Origin: UBA4427 sp046351135
Lineage (GTDB): Bacteria > Myxococcota_A > UBA9160 > UBA4427
Length of the DNA: 64,000 nucleotides
NCBI GenBank assembly: GCA_046351135.1
Contig: JAXLZA010000001.1
Coordinates: forward strand, 62,001-126,000
Reading direction: 5' to 3'
The position numbers and the translations under genes are program-made. The notes below the pieces were generated by a model. It had not been told where the DNA came from. It saw only the letters and a list, made by a program, of their open reading frames with translations, and ran no database searches. Of this stretch, positions 57,742 to 64,000 are shown piece by piece (the stretch's first letter is position 1; every line of letters begins with the position of its first letter).

Positions 57742-57771
57742 CGCGAGCAGCGCGCCACAGGAGTGCATCCC

Positions 57772-59550
57772 ATGAACGTCGATCTCATCCGCACGCTCGA
57801 CCCGAGGAACGCCGAGCCCGCACCGGGCGCACGGGGGGACAAGGCCGGGTCGGGCTTCGCCGACCTGATGGACTCGATGCTCGGCGGCGGTGCCGGCGAT
57901 CGCGCGGCGTCCCGTGGCCGCGAGGACGACGAGCCCGCGCGGGCGGCGAACGTCCCCGAGGCGCGCGCGGATCGCGGGCCGCGGCCCGAGCGCAACGATC
58001 GCAGCGATCGCGGCGCGCGGGCGGCGCGCAGTGACCGGAGCGACCGCAGCGATCGCGCCGACACGGGAATGCGCAGTGCGCGGGGCGAGAAGCGCGATGA
58101 GCCGACCGGGGCAGCCCGGGAAGAGGGCGCGGCCGACGAGACGGTGGAGCGCGCCGCCGAGGTCGGTCCCCGGGCGGAGGCGCCGGTGGGCGCGCCGGGT
58201 CGCCGGGGCGCGGCGGGCCGCAAGGGCGAAGCCGCACCGGGCGAGGACGATGCGTACGGCGCGCCGGCGGCGCAGGCCGATCCCGCGGTCGTGACGGTCG
58301 CGGCGAGCGCGGCGGTGCCGGAGTGGATCGCGCGGGCGATGGCGCCTGTCGAATCGGGCACGGACATCCTCGCCGAAGAGGCTCCGTCGGACGCGGGCAC
58401 GGTCGAGGCCCTGGCCTCCGCGGTCGGCGCCGTCGCCGCTGGGACCGCTTCGGGCGCAGCGGACGCGGGCCTCACGAGCGGTCTCGCCGACGCCGCGTCG
58501 CCGGGAGATCTCGCATCCGCCGGCGCAGCGAAGGACGCCCTCTCGGATCCGGCCGTCGCGCGCGACGTGATCGCGGCGCTCGAGGGGGTGCGCGAAGCGG
58601 GACGCTCGGGCGAAGTCTCTGCGATCCGCGCCCGCGAAGCGTCGCCCGCCGAGAGCGTCGCCGGAACGGCGGCCGAGGCGGCGGCGCGACCCGTCGAGGT
58701 CGCGAGCGTGCGGGCCGAGGCCCCGCGCGTCGAGGCCCCGCGCCGCGAGGCCGAGCCCGTCGTCGCGCGCAGCACCGAGCTCGTCGCCCAGCCCGAGCTC
58801 GCGCCGGCGCAGGCCCGCACCGGGGACGAGGGGGCGTCGCAGGACCGGCCGCGGGATCCGCAGGCGGGGCCCTCGCCGCTGCCCGGCGCCGATCGGCTCG
58901 AGCCGGCGAGCGCGGCGGCCTCCGTCGCTGCGGAGAGCGCGACGTCGGCACCCGACCAGACGCTCGACGCCTCCGGCCGGCCGCAGGACGTCGCGGCCCA
59001 GGCCCGCGTCGACGGCATGCTGCTCGCGCCGACGGCCCGGCCGACGGAGCCGCTCTCGCCGATGCAGACGGGCCGACCGATGCCCGCTGCGGCGCCGGAA
59101 GCGATCGCCGCCCAGGCCGACTGGCTCGCGACCCGCGGCGGCGGCACCGCCCGGCTCGTGCTGCATCCGCAGGAGCTCGGCGAGATCTCGATCCGCGTGA
59201 CCGTGCGCAATCAGGCGGTGGACGTGGTGATGGTGGCGCACACGGCGCTCGCGCATCAGGTCGCCGAGGAGCAGAGCGATCGACTCTCGCAGGCGTTCGC
59301 GGGCCGGGACCTGCGACTCGAGCAGTTCGAAGTGCGGCGCGGGGATCCGAGCGACGCGTCGTCGACGGGCCATTTCGGCTCGAGCGATGCCGGGGCGCGG
59401 GAGCGCGAGCGGGCCCAGGAAGAGGCGCAGGTCGGTCGCGGCGGCGTGGGGCAGGGCGGTCGGCGGGGGGCTGCCGGCGTCGAGCCCGTGGTCGCGCCGC
59501 CGCGCATCGTCCCGAGCGGACGCGCCGCGGGCATCGACCTCCGGATCTGA
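57772..59550 (+). CDS. fliK: Flagellar hook-length control protein FliK
   Basis: FliK measures the hook and triggers FlhB to change export specificity. The 592-residue product has a long, low-complexity region rich in Ala, Arg, Asp and Glu, with short Asp-Arg-Ser repeats near 58000-58060. The C-terminal domain (about 440-530) has ARLVLHPQELGEISIRVTVR and LRLEQFEVRRGD. The length of the flexible part is expected to set hook length. ATG 57772 was chosen because AGGAG lies nine bases ahead; a GTG at 57763 overlaps that site. Confidence 0.88.
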   Translation: MNVDLIRTLDPRNAEPAPGARGDKAGSGFADLMDSMLGGGAGDRAASRGREDDEPARAANVPEARADRGPRPERNDRSDRGARAARSDRSDRSDRADTGMRSARGEKRDEPTGAAREEGAADETVERAAEVGPRAEAPVGAPGRRGAAGRKGEAAPGEDDAYGAPAAQADPAVVTVAASAAVPEWIARAMAPVESGTDILAEEAPSDAGTVEALASAVGAVAAGTASGAADAGLTSGLADAASPGDLASAGAAKDALSDPAVARDVIAALEGVREAGRSGEVSAIRAREASPAESVAGTAAEAAARPVEVASVRAEAPRVEAPRREAEPVVARSTELVAQPELAPAQARTGDEGASQDRPRDPQAGPSPLPGADRLEPASAAASVAAESATSAPDQTLDASGRPQDVAAQARVDGMLLAPTARPTEPLSPMQTGRPMPAAAPEAIAAQADWLATRGGGTARLVLHPQELGEISIRVTVRNQAVDVVMVAHTALAHQVAEEQSDRLSQAFAGRDLRLEQFEVRRGDPSDASSTGHFGSSDAGARERERAQEEAQVGRGGVGQGGRRGAAGVEPVVAPPRIVPSGRAAGIDLRI

Positions 59551-59597
59551 GCAGAGACCAGCGCGGGCGGCTCGCCGGCCCGCGGAAGGAGACCGAA

Positions 59598-60332
59598 ATG
59601 AACGTTCTCGATTCGAATAGCATCGGATCCGCCATCCAGGCGGCGGACCAGAAGAAGACCCAGCAGGACAAGGTCGGCCAGAGCCAGTTCCTCGACATGC
59701 TGGTCGCCCAGCTCGAGAACCAGGATCCGCTCAATCCCCAGGACTCGGCGGACTTCGCCGCGCAGCTCGCCCAGTTCTCGACCGTCGAGCAGCTCGTCGC
59801 GATGCGCACCGGCGTCGACGATCTCGTGAAGGCCTTCAAGGAGCAGGCCTCCGGCAGCTCGGCGACCTCCCGCCTCGATCCGGCGGGCCTCATCGGCCGC
59901 GAGGTCACCGTCATCGGCAGCCAGGTCGAGGTCGACTCCAAGGGCAGCCCGATCGAGCTGCCGCTGCGCATGAAGGACACGGCGGTGAAGGCGGACGTGC
60001 GGATCACCGACGGCGCGGGCAGGGAGGTCTACAAGGGCTCGATCATGCCCGTCGACGAGAACGGCCAGCAGCTGCCCCTCAAGCCGGGGGACCACACGTT
60101 CCGACTGGATCCGATCCCCGCCACGATGCCGACCGGCGTCTACAACGTCCAGTTCACCGCCAAGAACGCGGCCGGCCAGGACGTCACGATCCTGCCCATG
60201 GCCACGGGCCTGGTCACGGGCGCGGTCGTGACGGGCGATCCGGCGGTGCGCATCGGCAATCGGCTCTTCGGCCTCTCCGACATCCTCGAGGTCCGCATGG
60301 CCTCGCAGACGCAGTCGGCCGGAGTGCAGTGA
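59598..60332 (+). CDS. flgD: Hook assembly scaffold FlgD
   Basis: FlgD (244 residues) caps the growing hook. It has the conserved start region with QSQFLDMLVAQLENQDPLNP and FAAQLAQFSTVEQL, then the FLG/Fn3-like domain with LPLKPGDHTFRLD and GVYNVQFTAKNAAG. It follows fliK by 47 bases. A small reading frame begins one base after its stop. Confidence 0.92.
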   Translation: MNVLDSNSIGSAIQAADQKKTQQDKVGQSQFLDMLVAQLENQDPLNPQDSADFAAQLAQFSTVEQLVAMRTGVDDLVKAFKEQASGSSATSRLDPAGLIGREVTVIGSQVEVDSKGSPIELPLRMKDTAVKADVRITDGAGREVYKGSIMPVDENGQQLPLKPGDHTFRLDPIPATMPTGVYNVQFTAKNAAGQDVTILPMATGLVTGAVVTGDPAVRIGNRLFGLSDILEVRMASQTQSAGVQ

Positions 60333-60333
60333 G

Positions 60334-60543
60334 ATGGATTTTTCGAAGGTCTTGAGGGAGAGGATCGGGCAGGACGACGGGCTCGTCCTCCACCTCTCGA
60401 CCTGTCAGCGAATGCGTGCGTCCCGACTTTCCTCCGACGGAGAGACCGCCGGATGGTGGGGACGCATTCAGGCCCGATCACGGAAGATCTTGGCAGGGGT
60501 GGGCGCGATCTTCGCCCGCCCGTACGACGAGGAGTGGAACTAG
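60334..60543 (+). CDS. Small unknown protein between flgD and flgE
   Basis: The 69-residue frame starts one base after the flgD stop and ends exactly before the flgE ATG, which supports a real, translationally coupled gene. It begins MDFSKVLRERIGQDDGLVLH, is basic in the middle and ends acidic (ARPYDEEWN). No membrane segment is seen. Other bacteria have a small flagellar protein between flgD and flgE, but I cannot match this one to a known family. Its last codons hold GAGGAG, the ribosome site of flgE. It could instead be only a leader for flgE. Confidence 0.5.
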   Translation: MDFSKVLRERIGQDDGLVLHLSTCQRMRASRLSSDGETAGWWGRIQARSRKILAGVGAIFARPYDEEWN

Positions 60544-61860
60544 ATGTCTTTGTCCAACGCGCTCTCGAGCAGCGTCAGCGGTCTCGCGGCCGCCTCGACG
60601 CAGATCTCCATCATCGGCGACAACATCGCCAACGCGAACACGCCGGGCTTCAAGGAGAAGCGCGCCGAGTTCACGGCGATCCTCGGCCAGAACATCACCG
60701 CCGGCTCGGGCTTCGCCCAGATCGGCGCCGGCGTCCGCGTCCAGGACGTCAGCATGATCTTCTCCCAGGGCGTCTTCGAGCAGACCCAGCGCGGCACCGA
60801 CCTCGGCATCGAGGGGAAGGGCTTTTTCGTCCTCGAGGGCAACCTCGGCCGCTCCTACACGCGCAGCGGTGCCTTCGGCTTCGACGCCGACGGCTGGCTC
60901 GTCGACCCGGCCGCCAATCGCGTGCAGGGGTACGGCATCGATCCGACCACGGGCAACTCGAACGGGGTGCTCGGCGACATCCGGATCAACGTGCCGCTGT
61001 CTCCGCCGCAGGGGACGACGCAGATCCAGCTCGCGAAGAACCTGAAGTCGACCTCGCCGGTGATCGCGGGCGGCTTCGACGCCAACAATCCGCAGGCGAC
61101 CTCGAACGCCCAGGAGGTCGTGACGATCTACGACTCCCTCGGCACGCCGCGCCAGGCGACGATCTTCTTCACCCACACCGCCGCCAACCAGTGGGACTTC
61201 AACGTCACGCTGTCCGCGGCGGACGCGGCGGGGACGCCGGCTTCGCCGCCCTTCATCGTCCAGGCGGGGGGGAGCGGAACCCTGGACTTTGACTCGTCGG
61301 GCAACCTGACCGGGGTCAACGGCGGCACGACCTATCCGACCGTCAACTTCGCCTTCGACACGACGAATGGCGCCGCGGCGAGCCAGGCGATCGACTTCAG
61401 CATGGGGCAGATCGTCGGCGGGCCCGTCATCCCGGGCCCGACCTCGACGCAGTTCGACACGGCCTCCGTGACGAACTTCGTCAGCCAGGACGGCTTCGCC
61501 CCGGGCACCCTGTCGGCGCTGCAGATCGACGAGCAGGGACGCCTCAACGGGGTCTTCTCGAACGGTGTGACGACGTCACTGGCGCAGCTCTCGCTCGCGA
61601 ACTTCGGCAACGTCGAGGGCCTGACGGACATCGGCGGCAGCCGGCTGATCGAGTCCCTCGACTCGGGGCCGCCGATCATCGCGGCCGCGGGCAGCGGGAA
61701 CCTCGGCAACATCCGGGCGAGCTCGCTCGAGAAGTCGAACGTGGATCTCGCCCAGCAGTTCGTGAACCTGATCATCGGCCAGCGCGCGTTCCAGGCGAAT
61801 ACGCGCACGGTCTCGGTGACCAACGAGCTGCTCTCGAATCTCGTCAACCTCGGCCAGTAG
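60544..61860 (+). CDS. flgE: Flagellar hook protein FlgE
   Basis: FlgE (438 residues) builds the hook. The N-terminus has SLSNALSSSVSGLAAAST and IGDNIANANTPGFKEKR; the C-terminus has QQFVNLIIGQRAFQANTRTV. The central domains include VVTIYDSLGTPRQATIFFTH, a hallmark of FlgE. GAGGAG lies ahead, inside the small upstream frame. It is last in the flgB operon and is followed by a strong hairpin. Confidence 0.95.
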   Translation: MSLSNALSSSVSGLAAASTQISIIGDNIANANTPGFKEKRAEFTAILGQNITAGSGFAQIGAGVRVQDVSMIFSQGVFEQTQRGTDLGIEGKGFFVLEGNLGRSYTRSGAFGFDADGWLVDPAANRVQGYGIDPTTGNSNGVLGDIRINVPLSPPQGTTQIQLAKNLKSTSPVIAGGFDANNPQATSNAQEVVTIYDSLGTPRQATIFFTHTAANQWDFNVTLSAADAAGTPASPPFIVQAGGSGTLDFDSSGNLTGVNGGTTYPTVNFAFDTTNGAAASQAIDFSMGQIVGGPVIPGPTSTQFDTASVTNFVSQDGFAPGTLSALQIDEQGRLNGVFSNGVTTSLAQLSLANFGNVEGLTDIGGSRLIESLDSGPPIIAAAGSGNLGNIRASSLEKSNVDLAQQFVNLIIGQRAFQANTRTVSVTNELLSNLVNLGQ

Positions 61861-61878
61861 TCGCGCCGAGCCGCATCG

Positions 61879-61925
61879 GGGCCGCCCGTCGCCCGTCGAG
61901 GGGGACGGGCGGCCCTTCGCGTTCG
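61879..61925 (+). terminator. Hairpin ending the flgB-flgE operon
   Basis: GGGCCGCCCGTC (61879-61890) pairs with GACGGGCGGCCC (61914-61925), a perfect 12-pair stem, followed by TTCGCGTTC. It marks the end of the flagellar block before the housekeeping genes. Confidence 0.65.
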
Positions 61926-61988
61926 GTCTTCCGACGCGGTGCGGGCGCCGCCTCTGGTATGCTCCGCGCCGATCGGGAGGGGGACGGC

Positions 61989-62948
61989 TTGGGTCGGGTT
62001 CCGGTGGGTGGACGGCGGGGCAACGTCGGAATCGCAGGACGCGGACGGCGCGCGGGATGCTCGGGGGACCGGGTGCGCGCCGGGCGTTCGGCGCAAGGAG
62101 CGGCGGCGGTCGTTTGCGCGCTGCTCGCCCCCCTCGCGTTCGCGTCCATTCCGGCGGCGCGGTCGGCGGGGGCCGCGGAGCCGGCGCCGGGAGCCCTCGA
62201 GGCCATCGGATCGGACCGCTTCGACGTCGTCGTGCTCGACGCGGGACACGGCGGCCAGGACGAGGGCGCGATCGGGCCGACCGGCCTGCGCGAGAAGAGC
62301 CTCGTCCTCGACGTGACGCGGCGCCTCGCGCGTCGCCTCACCGCCGCGGGGCTCCGGGTCGTGCTCACCCGCCGCGACGATCGCTTCCTCTCCCTCGAAG
62401 AGCGCACGAACGTCGCGAACGATGCCCGCGCGGATCTCTTCCTCTCGATCCACGCGAACGCCTCGACGAGCCGCTCGCCGCGGGGCATCGAGACCTACTT
62501 CGCCTCCCTCGACTCGACCGACGAGGACGCCCGCCGCGTCGCCGAGCGCGAGAACATCGCGCTCGGAGCGACCGCACCGACCGCCGGGAGCGACGATCCG
62601 CTCGCGGCGATCCTCGGCGACCTGATCGAGACCGAGCATCTGCAGGAGTCGAGCGAGTTCGCGAAGCTCGCCGAGGACCGGCTGTCGACGGCGGCGGGCG
62701 ATCGCTCCCGGGGCGTGAAGCAGGCGCCCTTCGTCGTGCTGATGGGCGTGCGGATGCCGTCGACCCTCGTGGAGATCGGCTTCGTGACCCATCCCGGCGA
62801 GGAGGCGGCGCTGCGGCGGGCCGATCGCAAGGACGCGATCGCCGATGCCCTCGCGAAGGCGGTCGTCGCCTTCGGCGAGCGGTACGATGCGCGGCGCGGG
62901 GTGCGCCCGGCGCGGAGCCGACGAGGCCAGGAGGAGAGCGGATCGTGA
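61989..62948 (+). CDS. N-acetylmuramoyl-L-alanine amidase, AmiC type
   Basis: The product is a zinc amidase (Amidase_3) that cleaves the peptide from muramic acid in peptidoglycan. It has the first zinc ligand in VVVLDAGHGGQDEGA, the Glu of GLREKSL, the second His in LFLSIHANAS, and the catalytic Glu in LVEIGFV. A signal-like hydrophobic stretch lies at about residues 45-65. TTG 61989 has GGAGGGGG upstream and gives 319 residues; ATG 61959 lacks a ribosome site. rph overlaps its stop. It is probably a cell-division amidase, but it could help the flagellar rod cross the wall, since FlgJ has no muramidase domain here. Confidence 0.87.
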   Translation: MGRVPVGGRRGNVGIAGRGRRAGCSGDRVRAGRSAQGAAAVVCALLAPLAFASIPAARSAGAAEPAPGALEAIGSDRFDVVVLDAGHGGQDEGAIGPTGLREKSLVLDVTRRLARRLTAAGLRVVLTRRDDRFLSLEERTNVANDARADLFLSIHANASTSRSPRGIETYFASLDSTDEDARRVAERENIALGATAPTAGSDDPLAAILGDLIETEHLQESSEFAKLAEDRLSTAAGDRSRGVKQAPFVVLMGVRMPSTLVEIGFVTHPGEEAALRRADRKDAIADALAKAVVAFGERYDARRGVRPARSRRGQEESGS

Positions 62949-63703
62949 TGCGGAGCGACGGACGACGGACGGACGAGCTGCGTCCCCTCACCTTCGAGGT
63001 CGACTTCACGGACCAGCCCCTCGGCTCGGTCCTCTGCACGATGGGCCGCACCCGCGTCCTCTGCACCGTCTGCGAGGAGCCCGGCGTCCCCGGCTTCCTG
63101 CGCGGCAGCGGCGAGGGCTGGCTCACTGCCGAGTACTCGATGCTCCCCGGCGCGACGAACACGCGCAGCGAGCGCGAGGCCAGTCGCGGCAAGCTCTCGG
63201 GCCGCACGATGGAGATCCAGCGCCTGATCGGCCGCAGCCTGCGCGCGGTCGTCGATCGCAAGGCCCTCGGCGAGCGGACGCTCTACGTCGACTGCGACGT
63301 GCTGCAGGCGGACGGGGGGACGCGGACGGCGTCGATCAGCGGGGCCTGGGTCGCCCTCGCCCTCGGCCTCGGGCGGCTCGAACGTCGGGGTTCGATCGCG
63401 GGCGGCGTCCTGCGCGATCAGCTCGCCGCCGTCTCGGTCGGGATCGTCGACGGGGTCGGGCTGCTCGACCTGCCCTACGTGGAGGATTCCCGCGCCGACG
63501 TCGACATGAACGTCGTCGGCATGGGGAGCGGTCGCATGATCGAGGTCCAGGGCACGGGCGAGGGCGGGAGCTTCGACCGCCGCGAGCTCGACGGCCTGCT
63601 CGATCTCGCCTGGAAGGGCATCGACGCGATCGTCGCGCGCCAGCGCGAGGCGGTCGAGGGGGCGGGCTTCGCGCTCGCCCGGCTCCTGCGCGGCCGGGGT
63701 TAG
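62948..63703 (+). CDS. rph: Ribonuclease PH
   Basis: RNase PH trims the 3-prime ends of tRNA precursors using phosphate. The 251-residue product has RSDGRRTDELRPLTFEVDF, the substrate-binding PGATNTRSEREASRGKLSGR, the phosphate-binding GGTRTASISGAWVALA, and VDMNVVGMGSGRMIEVQGTG. The ATG overlaps the amidase stop (TGATG). It is followed by rdgB, a common pairing. Confidence 0.95.
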   Translation: MRSDGRRTDELRPLTFEVDFTDQPLGSVLCTMGRTRVLCTVCEEPGVPGFLRGSGEGWLTAEYSMLPGATNTRSEREASRGKLSGRTMEIQRLIGRSLRAVVDRKALGERTLYVDCDVLQADGGTRTASISGAWVALALGLGRLERRGSIAGGVLRDQLAAVSVGIVDGVGLLDLPYVEDSRADVDMNVVGMGSGRMIEVQGTGEGGSFDRRELDGLLDLAWKGIDAIVARQREAVEGAGFALARLLRGRG

Positions 63704-63706
63704 GCC

Positions 63707-64000
63707 GTGGCGCCGACCGCCGCACCGCGGCGATTCGTCTTCGCGACGGGCAATCTCGGCAAGCGCCGCGAGCTCGGCCGCATCCTCGCCGGCTGCGAGG
63801 TGCTCTCGCTCGGCGACTTTCCGGGGATCGTGCTGCCCGAGGAGGGCGACGACTACGCCGCGAACGCCCTCGCCAAGGCCGACGCCGTGCTCGCGGCGAC
63901 GGGCCTCGCGAGCCTCGGTGACGACTCGGGGGTCGAGGTCGACGCCCTCGGTGGTCGGCCCGGGGTTCATTCGGCGCGCTACGGCGGACCGGGGCTCGAC
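63707..64000 (+). CDS. rdgB: RdgB/HAM1 nucleotide pyrophosphatase (partial)
   Basis: The first 98 residues of an ITP/XTP pyrophosphatase are present and the window edge cuts the gene. The signature FVFATGNLGKRRELGRIL, the metal-binding Glu of LPEEGDDYAANALAKA and SLGDDSGVEVDALGGRPG are clear. It removes non-canonical purine nucleotides. The GTG start is three bases after rph. Confidence 0.93.
   Translation, partial: MAPTAAPRRFVFATGNLGKRRELGRILAGCEVLSLGDFPGIVLPEEGDDYAANALAKADAVLAATGLASLGDDSGVEVDALGGRPGVHSARYGGPGLD

Noticed and set aside
57990..58070. Repeated Asp-Arg-Ser units in fliK as a variable repeat
   Set aside because: Few and imperfect units in a low-complexity region typical of FliK; no sign of length variation can be seen from one sequence.

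Overview
The window is very GC-rich DNA with dense, unidirectional and often overlapping genes. It comes from a flagellated Gram-negative bacterium: outer-membrane rings (FlgH, FlgI), lipoproteins and a periplasmic amidase are all encoded. A PilT-type ATPase, several histidine-kinase-like proteins, sigma-54-driven flagellar operons and a lysine/alanine-rich histone-like peptide fit a deltaproteobacterial-grade organism (Myxococcota/Desulfobacterota type). The lineage is an inference; no rRNA is present.

Layout. 1-5743: a tiny histone-like protein, rpoZ, a minus-strand pilT/kinase pair, and three small envelope proteins, one of them a transglutaminase-like lipoprotein. 5913-19746: a PomAB-type stator, a degenerate sensor plus an intact NtrC-type activator, then fliL-fliM-fliN-fliOP-fliQ-fliR-flhB-flhA-flhF-flhG. 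19864-28277: a sigma-54 promoter followed by flgF-flgG-flgA-flgH-flgI-flgJ-flgN-flgK-flgL-csrA-fliW. 28336-31460 (minus): GNAT-flbD-motA-motB, whose motA and motB carry single-base frameshifts. 31769-33344: flagellin with a structured leader, then fliS. 33493-42092: pseudaminic-acid-type flagellin glycosylation genes (pseB, pseC, a GH57-like protein, maf; opposite strand pseI, pseG). 42252-45465: an unknown protein, fliD, a FliT-like chaperone and a receiver-like protein. 45631-50438: a sigma-54-driven operon of a PilZ-like protein, a TPR protein, a Spo0B/ChpT-like protein and an NtrC-like regulator without ATPase motifs. 50594-61860: flgB-flgC-fliE-fliF-fliG-fliH-fliI-fliJ/motE-fliK-flgD-small ORF-flgE. 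61989-64000: an amiC-type amidase, rph and partial rdgB.

How it works together. The window encodes nearly a whole flagellum: export gate and ATPase, rod, rings, hook, filament, chaperones, two stators and filament glycosylation. No sigma-28 gene (fliA) or flgM is seen. Instead, seven good -24/-12 promoters head the structural operons, and six copies of a shared sequence (about TTYCAG-N-TTGMAAYGC) lie near them and may be the enhancer site. The intact activator (9064-10455) is the obvious sigma-54 activator. CsrA and FliW are encoded together, and the flagellin leader has a GGA hairpin loop plus a GGA-containing Shine-Dalgarno, as expected for CsrA/FliW control of flagellin.

Most unusual points: (1) several phosphorelay-type proteins lack key residues (kinase-like proteins with Arg or Glu in place of the phosphoacceptor His; an NtrC-like protein without GAFTGA or the Walker lysine); (2) the PilZ-TPR-ChpT-like-regulator operon has no close model known to me; (3) FliO-FliP and FliJ-MotE fusions; (4) a GH57-like protein inside the pse operon. 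Single-base deletions clustered in flhG and in the second motA/motB look like assembly errors and should be checked before any biological reading.
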